From Theobroma cacao (Eukaryota; Streptophyta; Magnoliopsida; Malvales; Malvaceae), in assembly GCF_000208745.1 (NCBI RefSeq), contig NC_030850.1, forward strand, positions 4,234,748 to 4,298,747: a DNA stretch of 64,000 nt, given 5' to 3'. How positions within the stretch are numbered: position 1 is the first letter of the stretch; each line of letters starts with the position of its first letter. Positions 48,340 through 59,670 of this stretch are shown here, piece after piece. Under the pieces are notes generated by a model. The model worked only from the letters and a program-made list of their open reading frames with translations. It ran no database searches and had not been told where the DNA came from. A program made the position numbers and the translations under genes.

Positions 48340-50597
48340 TTAAAGTTTCCCTTTCTCAGTTGTGACCAAAGAGCTCAAGAAGTGGTTGAGGACAGTGTCT
48401 TGGTCATCTTCAAAAAGAAGTCCCAAAAGAGAACTAATCTCCATCGTGGTTTTAGCTTCCTTGAGAGTAAGAGAATTCTTTCTTTTGGTTGATTCATTTG
48501 AGCTTGATGGGCTATCGAAAGAGGAGATCCGATCATCTTGAATCACTACCTTACTCTTTTCAGGGCGTTTCCTTATCTTTAGGCCCTTTTTTGTCAAACT
48601 CCTTTTTCTGTTCTGTTTTTTGTCGACATTGGTCACCTTCTTTAGCTTCCTGGATTTTTTTGATTGAAAAATGGCCTTTTCCTCTTTTGATTTCCTAGCT
48701 TTGATTTTGGCTTTAAGTTGGGCAAGAGGGGTGAAATCACTGTTAGAGGAGGGGGCTTCCATTTCACAAGAGGGAGGTTGACTAGAATTAAGGAGTGCTT
48801 TTTTGTTTCTGGCAGCAATACGGTCTGATTTCCTGGTGGGTGTGGCTTCTTCTTTGTCCTTGCCTTTTGGGTTAGGGGTTGGCGAATTGCTTTTGTTTGG
48901 ATGGATTTTCACCTGGGCTTCCTGGATTGTTTTGTTTGAAGGGTCCATTTGTTGTAGTTTTTTTGTGGCTAAGTCAAACTTGGGGTGCTGTGGGGTTGAA
49001 TCTGTAGGTTTCATGGTTTGAGTTTGTCTTGTTGTTGGGTTGAGATGCATACGGCCTGATGGTTGAGGCGAGGTTGTGGGCGATCTTAAGCTATTGTGAG
49101 AGTTGTCGATTTGGGCCCAAATTAGGGTAGGAGAGGATAGTCTACTATTACTACTCATTAGGGAGCTATGACCGTTTTGAACTTTACAGGGCTCTCTGCC
49201 CAAGTTCTAGTACACTGCCATGTCCCTCCCGTTTGAATTTGAATCACTGTTCCTACTAAGCTGCAAGTGCTCTTATCTAGGTGAAGTTGCAGGTGAATCG
49301 CCGATGGGGCGAGGTTTAGGGAATTCCTTTATATCTTCCTCTTTTATGGAGAGAGTAAGAAGATGACCATTAACTTTGAAAGTGATTGCGTGAGGGATGA
49401 CACTGTTTTTTTTGGTAATGATCAGAATGCGAGCAGCATCATATCTTCTCCTATGAGCCGTGTCATCATCAGTGAAGACATACGATCCCCATTGCTCACC
49501 TATTTCTCTAAACAGGCATTCCGTCCATAGGTTGATGGGAACTCCTTCAATCCTTAGCCAAATCATCTTGTCTGAGGTTGGTTGAGCATCCTTCCATGGA
49601 ACAACACTTTCAAACCAGAGATTTAACCATGCCCTGTACTCTGAGGTGTAGGCTTTAAAATCTTCCATCATACAAAAAGTAAGGAGAACATTCTTGCCGC
49701 CCATTGGTTTAACAATGCACTGATATCCTTCCTTTGCAAAAATGCCTTGAAGGATTTCATGGTGGACATAGGTTGAGAGGGTCCCAACTGCACTTCTATT
49801 TAGCCATTCAAACTCTTCCTAATCGATATCAATGGCGCAGCTGATCTGTGCTGGAGGTCGCGTGGGGCTTTTGTTTTGTAAGGCTTCAAGGTAGGTCTTT
49901 CCGTCCCTTGGAGAGTTAGGACGATAGCGTTGGGGTGGAGGGTTTTGATTGGTTTGATTTCTTGGTGTGTTTGGTTTGCTCTGGACAGATGGGTGCCCGT
50001 TAAAGTGGGTTTTCCTTCTTTGATCCTAGCCAAAGTCAGCTTTCTTTACCATTAAATGGTATCCATCCAGCTTTCTGCCGTTGCTTTGCAGAATGGCTCT
50101 TTCCATTTCCCACGTCTCTTTGTAGCGGACAAAGGCAAAAGTGGTGGTTTTGTTGGGATTCTGTTTAAGTGAGATGAAGACATCACGTACTCTCCCATAG
50201 ACATCAAAGAAGTCTTTCAATCCTTGTCTAGTCACTCTTCTGCTGAGATTCGCGACAAAAATGGAGTGAAGGGACGAGCGCCAATTGTTGCTGAGGTCTC
50301 TTTGGAATGGCTTTTGGGTGGTTGTAGAGATTCGTGGTTGGGGGATGTGCAGAGGGGCCGGCTGGAATGGTGGGTATTGGAAAGTTTGGGTAACACCTCC
50401 GTTATGTGGCCAGTTGGGGGGTGGGGCCGGTAAATGGTTTGGTGGGGCCAGAGGGTGGAACTGGTTGCTGAGAAAGTTGTTCATGGTAAGGATAGGCTTT
50501 TTGTTGGTGGGGGTTACTCCGGGAGGATTTTGTGGTCGGACGATGTGATAGCAATTCCTGCCTCCAATCAATTGATTAGCCTTCGTCAACTCCACTG
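48340..50597 (-). pseudogene. LINE ORF1: RRM and gag-like protein (broken, 5' end missing)
   Basis: The first part (to 50026) has an RNA-recognition motif with RNP2 IFVANL and RNP1 TFAFVRYK, preceded by a Pro/Asn-rich stretch. It is interrupted by a TAG codon after KKADFG and another stop near 49820. A plant LINE gag-like (DUF4283-type) segment follows (49704-49273: WLRIEGVPINLW). The last part (49203-48340) is a long Ser/Pro/Lys-rich linker with a basic KAKIKARKSKEE region. The first visible codon is GTG (MEL in bacterial code only), so the natural ATG is absent. Binds element RNA by family analogy. Confidence 0.8.
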
Positions 50598-50598
50598 T

Positions 50599-50612
50599 AG
50601 TTACTGCTTCTT
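50599..50612. repeat. LINE target-site duplication, right copy
   Basis: AGTTACTGCTTCTT, matching 43991-44004. Confidence 0.88.
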
Positions 50613-50840
50613 AGCTGAGCTTGATACGCAAAGTTTGGGTGGCTCTCATTCTCTTTTATTTAAACTCTGTGTTTTGGTGTCTTCCTGCTCTCAAGTCTCT
50701 TTGTCCCTTCTTTAGTTCTATAGTCATTAGCTTGGTGCAGAGTTCCTCCAAAAAATCTTGAGCTTGTTCATCCTGAATGCTTCTAATAAAACTAAGTCTT
50801 ATCTCGGGAACATAAATGCATTTTCATGGGAAAAATATTT
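50613..50840 (-). other. right part of the sequence split by the LINE; short open stretch of unknown origin
   Basis: On the minus strand an open stretch without Met (about 50828-50660) reads YVPEIRLSFIRSIQDEQAQD, then LEELCTKLMTIELKKGQRD, and ends at a stop. It may be an exon or transposon remnant joined to the LTR-like piece at 43.8 kb. I do not recognise it. Confidence 0.3.
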
Positions 50841-53743
50841 GATAAAATTTGTGAATTTTATTATCTGTAAGCCTTTCAGCATCATTTATCCTTCTTGATT
50901 TTTAAGTTTTAACCAAAAATTTAATACTTATCAATAGTTAATACGTTAAAAGTATTTTTTAATATTAAAATCCTTAAAATATCAAGCAACCTTTCATTTT
51001 ATCTTATTTTCTGGTATTCCAAAACTGTTTCAAATAACAGTATTTTTTTTAACTTATAATTTGTGCGTACTGTCTTGCTAAAAAAAAACCCTAGCTTGAA
51101 CCTAAAGAAGTCTTATTTGCCTTGCTCTTTTGCTTTGCTTTCATGCCTAGCCTTCCAATCCGAGCCTTAATTTCTCCCTCCTTCTTCCCTTTTCATTCTT
51201 TCACTTGGCATTCTTTTATATATTAAATACTTCAGTTCTTTAATAAAATGGTTAGTTTTTTTGCCGTTCTTTACTTCTTTAGTTTGCCCTCTTCGGGGAC
51301 AACGAAGCAAGTATCTGGATTTTCAATTTGGATATGAACATCCCTAAGCATATTAAAATGTAATGAAGGATGGAAGAATCTCAAAGAATTTGGTGTCTAC
51401 AAATCACTACTCCCTTCTTGTTGCAGCACTCAGCAGTCAGCAGCCATGGGTCTTTTACTTGGGTGAGTTTTCTTCCTTTGAAAGGCAACAAGAACAAACC
51501 CCATTAATCTCTCTAAAATTTTCTTTACTTAAATTTTTATTCTGATTGATTAATTATGTCAGTATATTTCTTTGCACATTTCTATTCGAATATACGTGGT
51601 TGTAACTTGTTAATCTCACTTTCTTTGTGACTAAAACTCAATTAAAGTCTCATAATGTGTCTTATGTTAGTAAGGATTATCGAAAACATAATTGTACTTT
51701 CCTAATATTCTTGCTTTAGTACCGACTTTCAGACTCCATGCTGGGTTTGGCCAAAATAGGAGCTAAGTGTATAGTTTTATGCATTGTTTAATTTCAATAG
51801 AAGCATCAGGAAATTCGGGTTCTGAACTATATAGTATGTTTCTTATTGGTTTCTTTCTGGGAATGTGTTCACACCCTGCAAAATAAGAGATTGTTTATGT
51901 TGAAGTTTATTGACTTCATTGTGTGAGTGCAATATACGGACAGATATTTGTTGTTAGCCAAAACTCCTAGGTTACTGGGAAATAGGGTTCTTTAGCCATA
52001 ACTGAAAGCCAAGTTGAAGGGCAGACATGATCATTCCATCATGTGGATCATTGGAGATTCTTAAATGCACTATTACAGTTCTGTGGAAGTAGCATGCTAA
52101 AATCCCCCAGATGTCTTCAGTTAATGTTCCTGTAGAAAAGAAACCATGTACAGGAATAATTTAATTTGTTCCATTACAATTTCAATTGAATGTCATATGT
52201 TAGTCATTGATCAGAGTCAACTCTATTAGATTAGAGGAAAATTACGATGATTTCTTCTAACATTTATTTTATTGGTGGATCATTACTTTATATCTACTTG
52301 ACATGTCTCAACTGCCTCAGCTGATAATCCAATCATGTTTGAAGATAGCAGGAAAATGGACACCACCCTTTGGAATTTTTTGGTTTCTGTGAGCTCAGTC
52401 ATCAATTGCATATATAATATATAATGTAGAATCCTCGAAGCAAGAAGTTTCAATTTTATATATATATATTCCTTTTGTGGAAGAGAGATCTGTCAATACT
52501 TGGTTTAATTTTATATGTAATTCCAATGTTCAGGATCTACCGCCGGCAGTAGTTTCACAAATGCGGCTTTTCTATATGTATGATTCAAGGAAATGGTTCC
52601 CTTTCAGCGTGAAGCTTCCTTGAAGCATGCCTAAAGCTGGCAGGTGAAACTTCAGCAGCAAGTTAACTATTACTAGCGGTGTTATATACTTTTACAAGAA
52701 AGTTTGAGGTCCCACATTTTTTAGATTAGGCAATGAAGGAGGTGTGGTAAAAAGAATGGCGATATGCTTTTCCAGGTTTCTGACTAACCTGGCATAGAAA
52801 CATCAAGGCATATTGAACTGGTGAATTAGGTGTAACGACGCCAATATATTTTTACAAGGATTCTCCTTATATTATTCAAGTCTAACATTTTATGTCAACT
52901 TATTGATGCTTCATAATCGACAAAAGGAATATTCTTCAGATATCCTTATTCTTTGCAAAATACTGACAGATTGGGATGGAGGGATTTTGAGAGTTTCATC
53001 TTGAAGAAGAGGGTGTGATTATCAAAGAGCTTAGTCCCGCTATAGTTTTTAATTAATACTATGCCGTTGTGATGATTTATGTTTCGTGAACAGGAATGAT
53101 TGATAGGTTTTGGCTATAGGAAAAAGAACACTTTCAACAACGAACACGATTGTATACTTGTCTTAGTTTTTTGATAATATTATCGGCTGTGGGAAAGCCC
53201 ATTCTTTTTCTTTGTTAGAAAGAACAGATAGGAATCCCCAGGAATTTCGGCTTCAATTAAGATGTGAGCTGCACAAGATCAACTCTATGAAATTATTAAA
53301 CAAAATTGTTTAAAGTTATTACTCTATCTAGCTCCTTTTTTATGTACTCCAACTGTCTTGGAAAAATTCTAAAATCTGGTTGACCCTTTGGCTGAAGTTG
53401 ATAACATAGTTTCAGGGTCTAAATTTGTGTCATGCGAGCTCACTTGAATACCGGGACCCTAAACTTAAAAATGAGTTGTTGCAGATTGATCTTAAAAATG
53501 ATCATTGGTGTTTTCATTTCAGTTTAAGGTTGACTCTTCTGTACCTACGGAAAACATGCTATTCTTTATATAATTTTCTAGGAAAATGATTCAATGTCAG
53601 CGATGCTTTTCCAGGTAAAAACTAAATTAGATAGCTGACCTGAGCCTTAGCATCAAGATTTAAGCTAATCCTAGCCTCATCATTTATCAATTATAAGCTA
53701 GCCACTTTCAGGAGTAGCGCTGCTGAATTCCTTTGCTCTTAAC
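50841..53743. other. spacer with relics of LecRK 5' flank
   Basis: Mostly AT-rich sequence without a gene. The piece 52590-52680 (CAGCGTGAAGCTTCCTTGA..., TGAAACTTCAGCAGCAAGTT) resembles the LecRK leader at 37860-37945 and 56340-56425, suggesting another lost cluster member. A similar weaker trace lies at 53600-53660. Confidence 0.45.
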
Positions 53744-54610
53744 ATGGCCATAGCCTTTTATAACATTCTTATTTTACACCTACTTTGTTCCTTATTTTTG
53801 CTTCTTCTTTCTGCCAATTCAATCAACTTCAGTATTCCTCGCTTTGACCCAAATGCAAACGACATGCTCTATCAGGGTGATGCGGCAGCTTCAGTTGGAG
53901 CCATTGAATTTAACAAGATCAATTATCTATGTCGTGTTGGTTGGGCCAGGTGTGCTGAGAGCGTACGTCTCTGGGACTCGAACACTGGGAAGCTGTCTGA
54001 CTTTATCATTTTGTCTGTTATGCACGTTGCTTCGTTGTACTGGTTGTTGAGTATAGTACACAGGTGTTTATGATGTATCGTCATGCATACTCAGTTTCTA
54101 ATGCAGTTTAACACTTGTCTCTTATGTTAACAGGTGTTAAACTTGTATAATTTGTATAAATATTTTTGCTCATGGTTGAATGAAATGTGTGAAGAACCTT
54201 CAGCACATTCCTCTCTGTTTTTCTAGCCTTTCACTTCTCTTTACGAGAGCAATATATGTTATCATCTGCTTTGTTATAACTTCAATTTTTCTTCTCTCAT
54301 AGTTTCTTTACAGCTTTCACAGTGACGATCCTGCTGATGTACTGATTACTGACAATGCTACTACTAAGAATTTAAGCATGTCCTGGTCCTACAAAAAAAC
54401 CAATAATCCAAAAGAGAATTCTAGTCTTTCTTACCAGATTGATCTGATGAAGGTTCTGCCTAAGTGGGTAATGGTTGGTTTTTCAGTTGCTACAAGTTAG
54501 AATGTAGAACGACACACGATTCAGTCATGGGAATTCAATTCAAGTTTGGATATAAAGGAGACAAGTGGAAAGAATGCAAAAAACACCATAATTATAATTG
54601 CCACTTCATG
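53744..54610 (+). pseudogene. L-type lectin receptor kinase copy 3, internally replaced and truncated
   Basis: ATG 53744 opens a normal LecRK start: signal peptide (MAIAFYNILILHLLCSLFLL) and the first 60 or so lectin residues (INFSIPRFDPNANDMLYQGD to NTGKLSDF). From about 54005 to 54309 unrelated sequence replaces about 100 lectin codons. Lectin coding resumes (ADVLITDNATTKNLSMSWSY, IDLMKVLPKWVMVGFS), hits a TAG at about 54498, and continues to about 54606 before the membrane segment. There the segmental duplication begins and the kinase half is gone. Confidence 0.88.
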
Positions 54611-57600
54611 TAAATTATATGTAAAATTTTTTTCTAATATTCTTTTCTTTATGTTTCTCGATGATAGTAATAACTATAATATACATATAAAAAAGAAATA
54701 AATTTGTGTGAATAGCTTATGTTATGTGTCTACTAACCAATGTAATAGTTTAATTTTAGTATCGAAAGATTAAATTTACTACATTTATTATTTTTATTTA
54801 TACATTTTACATATTTAATATAAATTTAAATTAAATTAGATAAGAATTTATAATAATTAGTCAAACTAAACATAGACACGATCGCTTAATGCTGAAAATT
54901 CAAATTTGTAATAAATTTTATGACCCATAATATAGTTTCTAGCATATGGCAAACGAAAGTAATACCTTATAAACCTAAAATTTGCATTAATTTCATATGA
55001 TCTTTTCAAATTGTTTTACGTAGCATTTAAGGACTGTTATTATTATTAGAGATAGTGTTCTAAAATTTTTTTAAATTATTTTAAAAAATTTAAATAAATT
55101 ATTATTTTTCTATTATATTCAAACAAGTCTTTATACTTTTATTTTAAATCAAATAAACCCTTATAATTAATAATTAACTAATTATCTTTAATCAAAATAT
55201 TATTTATCATTTTATAAATACGTAATGCTAAATAAGTGAAAAATGTCACATAAATATATCATTATATTACGTCATCATCTATTATGATATATGAATATGT
55301 CATGTCAGCATTACGTGATATAAAATTATAAGTAATATTTTAACTAAATTAACCATTAGTTATGATAGCTTATTAGGTTCAAAATAAAAGTATAAAGCTT
55401 TATTTAACTCAAAATAAAAATAAATGATTTGATTGAACGTAATAAAAAAATAAGAATTTAATTGAACAATCTTGAATAGTTTAGGAGTTTTTTTAAGTAT
55501 TATGTTTAGTTTAAACTTGTGATTCTATGTCATGTGATATGTTGACATACTATGATGGATGATGGTATAGCATATTGATTTGACATGCTAACATGATTAT
55601 ATAACATTTTTTACCGTCCACATTAACATCATATGGGTATAAAATAATTAGTGATATTTTTTATTAATTGTAATTAGTCAACCATTACTTATAAGAATTA
55701 ATTTGACTCCAAATAAAAATACATAAATTTGATTGAACATAATAAAAAAATAAATATTTATTTAAATATTTTTTAATAATTCAAGTATTTTTTCGAGCAT
55801 TATACCATTATTATTAACGATTATTTTGATTTGATTGTTTTTATTATTGCTAATTGGATTGTTAATAGCAATTCAAATTAAAAATTAAAAATTTACTTTA
55901 TGTGATTGCTTTCAACCTAAGACCTATAAATAGGAGATGTCTTGAAATGCATAGTTTGCATTTCAAGTTACTTTATATTTGATAGAGACTAAAGTTTTTA
56001 AAGTTACTTTAATGCTTTTTCTTATTATCGTTTTCTTGACTTTTTAGTTTTTATATTCTTCCTAACCCCGATTTCATCATCAGAAGATTGATTTCTTCTT
56101 TCTATATTTGAAAAACTTTTTTTTTTAAACTAAAATTCTTTGATAAACTTCTCTACCAAGTTTTCTGAATTGCCGGTCAATTTATTCAAACCTTTCGACC
56201 TTTTAAAATTGCTATAAATATTTACTAAAGAAACAGTCAAACACTTAGACAGCTAGCGCCTTGGAATTTTTTTTACTTTGCATACAAAAATCACTTTGTT
56301 TCTCTATGTATTTTCCAGGACAAAATTATAGTTCCATTTCAACGAAGCTTCTCTGAGCTTCATACAGCTCTGAACTTTTTGGTACTTGGCAGCTGAAATT
56401 TCTGCACCAAGTCATCATAAAAATACCAGCATCATTGTATAGTGTTTTTAGAATTCCTTTCAGTGCCGAGCTGCATCTTTCCCTCCTCTCCCTTGCCATG
56501 GCTGCTGGTTTATACAACTCATTTTATTTACCCTTTATTTTCGCCTTCTTTCTTTTAGTTTTTCCATCGGTCAATTCAGTAAACTTTCAGATATCTCGCT
56601 TTGAACCCAATGATGACAGGATTCTCTATCAGGGTGAGGCAAGCCCTTCCGATGGAATTATTAAATTTAACAGTTTGGGCAATTTGTTCAGAGTAGGATG
56701 GGTTACATATGCTAACAGGGTGCCGCTATGGGAGCCTAAAACAGGGAAGCTTTCTGACTTTAGTACCCGTTTTGCCTTCAGCATCAACATCAACAACCTT
56801 TCTAATTATGGTCACGGATTTGTCTTCTTCCTGGCTCCTGCTGGATCTCAGATCCCACCAAACTCAGCTGCTGGGCGTCTGGGCCTTTTTAACACTTCGC
56901 AGTGGGTTTCGACTCTGGGCCAAGTTGTCCTGGTTGAGTTCGACACTAACAAAAATAGTTGGGATCCTGATCAACTTGATAACCACGTGGGGATTAACAA
57001 CAATTCGATCGTTTCAGCCGTCTACACCAGATGGAATGCAAGCATTCATAATGGAGATACTGCGGATGTATTGATTACTTACAATGCTACAACTAAGAAT
57101 TTGAGTGCATCTTGGAGCTACCGCGCCACCAATAATCCTCAGGAAAATTCTAGTCTGAGTTATCAAATTGATCTTATGAAGGCTCTACCTGAGTGGGTCA
57201 TGGTTGGATTTTCAGCTGCCACAGGTGTGAGTACAGAGCAACATATTCTTCAATCGTGGGAGTTCAATTCAACATTGGAAAGAGAGGAAACTGGTCGAAC
57301 AACGGCAAGAAATGTTAAAATAGTGGAAGGTACTGTAGTTGCTCTAGGTGTTTTGGTAGCTGGGACCGTCATAACACTCATCATTTTCAGGCAGCGGAAG
57401 AAGAACATGAAAAGAAAAACAGAAGGGACGGTAAACTTAACATCAATCAATGATGACCTCGAAAGAAGAGCTGGACCTAGAAGGTTTTCCTATAGTGATC
57501 TTGTCTCTGCTACCAACAATTTCTCAGAACAAAGAAAGTTGGGCGAAGGAGGGTTCGGTGCGGTTTATAGGGGTTACCTCCCTGATTTAGACATGGTAGT

Positions 57601-58743
57601 TGCTGTAAAAAGGATTTCAAGAGGGTCAAAACAAGGCAAAAAGGAGTATGTAACTGAAGTGAAGGTCATTAGCCAGTTAAGACACCGGAATCTGGTGCAA
57701 CTAATTGGTTGGTGCCATGATAGAAGTGAGTTCATACTCGTCTATGAGTTCATGCCAAATGGTAGCCTTGATTTCCACCTCTTTGGCCAAAAAAGTCCAC
57801 TTTCTTGGCCTGTCAGGTATAAAATATCACTCGGATTAGCGTCTGCACTTCTTTATCTTCATGAAGAGTGGGAGCAGTGTGTAGTGCATCGGGACATCAA
57901 ATCTAGCAATGTGATGCTGGATTCTAGTTTCAATGTTAAACTCGGTGACTTTGGGTTGGCCAGGCTCATGGACCATGAGCTAGGCCCCAAGACAACTGGG
58001 TTGGCAGGGACTTTAGGCTATTTGGCTCCGGAGTATGTAAGCACAGGTAGAGCAAGTAAAGAATCGGATGTATATAGTTTTGGAGTGGTATTGTTAGAAA
58101 TTGCTACTGGAAGAAAATCTATTCATCGCATAGAAAATTTTGAAATGGGATTGGTAGCGTGGGTTTGGGACCTTTACGGGCAAGGAAAGCTTCCTTTGGC
58201 TGTTGATGAGAAGTTGAACAAGGAAGTTGATGAGAAACAAGTGGAGTACTTGATGATTGTTGGACTGTGGTGTGCTCACCCTGATTGTTGTTCGAGACCC
58301 TCGATCAGGCAAGCAATTCAAGTTCTCAATTTTGATATAGAGAAGCCAAATCTTCCTATGGAGATGCCTGTTCCTACGTATCTTGTACCTACACAATTAG
58401 TCACCAGCGAGGAACCTTCGTTAACTAATTCAAGCATGGAAGTGGGTCGTTAGATTCGATTTCCCTACTAAGGCCCTAGAACATTTTAATTGTTTTGCCT
58501 TCTGAATCTATCATGTAATTACTAAAATTGAATTTGAATGTATCAACTCGTAGAGCTATTGGGAGATGTTTTGATCTCTTACAGCCAAAGTGATAGTATA
58601 TCTTTTGTAGTCCTTTCTTGATAATATAGTGATATACAATAAAGACAGAAAGATAGAACTGGACTGATTCTCTTTAGTAGCAGACTATCCTGTATTTGTT
58701 TTTGGAATCAATGGAATATTTCAATTATTCAGAAAAGAAAGAT
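54611..58743. repeat. segmental duplication, right copy (4.13 kb)
   Basis: Direct copy of 36102-40262. Its left edge falls at the point where the copy 3 pseudogene stops; its right edge is where a LINE fragment is inserted. Holds the intact LecRK copy 4. Confidence 0.9.
56498..58453 (+). CDS. L-type lectin-domain receptor kinase, clade IX-like (copy 4, intact)
   Basis: 651 codons without introns. The ATG at 56498 starts MAAGLYNSFYLPFIFAFFLL, a signal peptide; an upstream in-frame ATG at 56435 is less likely. Lectin domain about 28-265 with VEFDTNKNSWDPDQLDNHVG carrying the metal-binding Glu, Asp, Asn, Asp and His. Membrane segment about 287-308 (VALGVLVAGTVITLIIF). Kinase about 335-610: GEGGFGAVY at 348-356, lysine in AVKR near 371, HRD at 463-465, DFG at 484-486, then GTLGYLAPEY. 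Many N-glycosylation sequons sit in the lectin part (NNS, NAS, NAT, NLS). Expected at the plasma membrane with the kinase inside; substrate and ligand unknown. Its twin copy 2 is frame-broken, so this is the working member of the pair. Confidence 0.94.
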   Translation: MAAGLYNSFYLPFIFAFFLLVFPSVNSVNFQISRFEPNDDRILYQGEASPSDGIIKFNSLGNLFRVGWVTYANRVPLWEPKTGKLSDFSTRFAFSININNLSNYGHGFVFFLAPAGSQIPPNSAAGRLGLFNTSQWVSTLGQVVLVEFDTNKNSWDPDQLDNHVGINNNSIVSAVYTRWNASIHNGDTADVLITYNATTKNLSASWSYRATNNPQENSSLSYQIDLMKALPEWVMVGFSAATGVSTEQHILQSWEFNSTLEREETGRTTARNVKIVEGTVVALGVLVAGTVITLIIFRQRKKNMKRKTEGTVNLTSINDDLERRAGPRRFSYSDLVSATNNFSEQRKLGEGGFGAVYRGYLPDLDMVVAVKRISRGSKQGKKEYVTEVKVISQLRHRNLVQLIGWCHDRSEFILVYEFMPNGSLDFHLFGQKSPLSWPVRYKISLGLASALLYLHEEWEQCVVHRDIKSSNVMLDSSFNVKLGDFGLARLMDHELGPKTTGLAGTLGYLAPEYVSTGRASKESDVYSFGVVLLEIATGRKSIHRIENFEMGLVAWVWDLYGQGKLPLAVDEKLNKEVDEKQVEYLMIVGLWCAHPDCCSRPSIRQAIQVLNFDIEKPNLPMEMPVPTYLVPTQLVTSEEPSLTNSSMEVGR

Positions 58744-59312
58744 CTTTTTTTGAAAGTTGGTGTTTTATTGATAGAAGAGCTAGAATGCCATGTTGGGTCT
58801 TGAACTTTATATAGTAAAAGACTCCTTTTGGCATTGAATCTAACATACAGTACTTGGAACTATGACTACAACCCAATCGAAGCAACTCAAAACTAGATGG
58901 TATCATCCTCAGAACAAAAGAGCAGCCCCTAAGCAAAAGAGTTTAAGCTGTACCCAAAGAAGAAGTTGAAACAATCCCTATCCAAAAAACAGTAAAACCG
59001 AAAGTAAAAAAGCATCCATATCCTTATCAGGATCCAAGGAAACCCCTGTCATCCTCAGCAGTTGGCACACAGAAAAAACCAAAAACTTGGATAGAGGCAC
59101 AAGCGTCGGCCTTCTTAATCAGCTGACCCTCCAGATTTTTCATGAAGCTCTCATTGCAAGAGGAAAATCCCCTGCTGCCTTTACATTCTCATCAAAGACT
59201 GGAAGCATCCCTTTTTATCAAAGACGAGATATAGCCGAGCAACCATTTGAGAAGAACTGGATGAGGGATTAAGTGACCCCTTCAAAACGGCAATCAGCAT
59301 CAACCCACTTTC
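58744..59312 (-). mobile_element. LINE 3'-end fragment, cut by the copia element
   Basis: Begins with a T-run (poly-A on the other strand) followed by GAAAGTTGGTGTTTTATTGA, like the 3' end of the LINE at 44.0 kb. It interrupts the 3' flank of the duplication, whose left copy continues at 40263. The rest of the LINE, and its second target duplication, would lie beyond the copia insertion, outside the window. No intact ORF. Confidence 0.65.
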
Positions 59313-59641
59313 TGTTAGTGGAATGATTTTAAGAACAAATGACTGTTGTAAAATGACTCTGTTATACAACAATAAAACAGAGATGAACAGAGGATGCAAA
59401 GCTCACACACATCTTCATTAAAGAAAGCTAATAAATATTACATATAGCTTAGAACTTAAAAAAAAAGAACATAACCACCTGCTGAAACGTGGTTTACAAA
59501 TACTAGTTAATAAACTAAACATAAAACATCCATGATCTCATGACTTAGTTACGGTTTAGAGAAAGACACAGCAGACACATAATAACTGTATATATCTAAA
59601 TTGAAAAACACATGTCACTTGGTCAAACATTATCTTCAACA
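59313..59641 (-). repeat. copia 3' LTR, 329 bp
   Basis: On the plus strand it runs from TGTTAGTGGAATG to CTTCAACA, giving TG...CA ends in element orientation. Its first 60 plus-strand bases match the 5' LTR piece at 63684 with two differences. Confidence 0.85.
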
Positions 59642-59670
59642 CCCTTCCTTAATGCTTGCATCTTTAACCA

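Larger units (their letters stand above)
44005..50598 (-). mobile_element. LINE (L1-type, RNase H-bearing) retrotransposon, 6.6 kb
   Basis: Non-LTR element on the minus strand, bounded by a 14-bp target duplication, with a short poly-A at its 3' end (poly-T at 44003-44009). The order ORF1 with RRM, endonuclease, reverse transcriptase, zinc-finger, RNase H is that of plant L1-type LINEs. The 5' end falls within or just at the start of ORF1, so the 5'UTR and probably the true start codon are missing. Stops and frameshifts in both ORFs make it inactive. It landed between the second and third LecRK relics. Confidence 0.93.
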
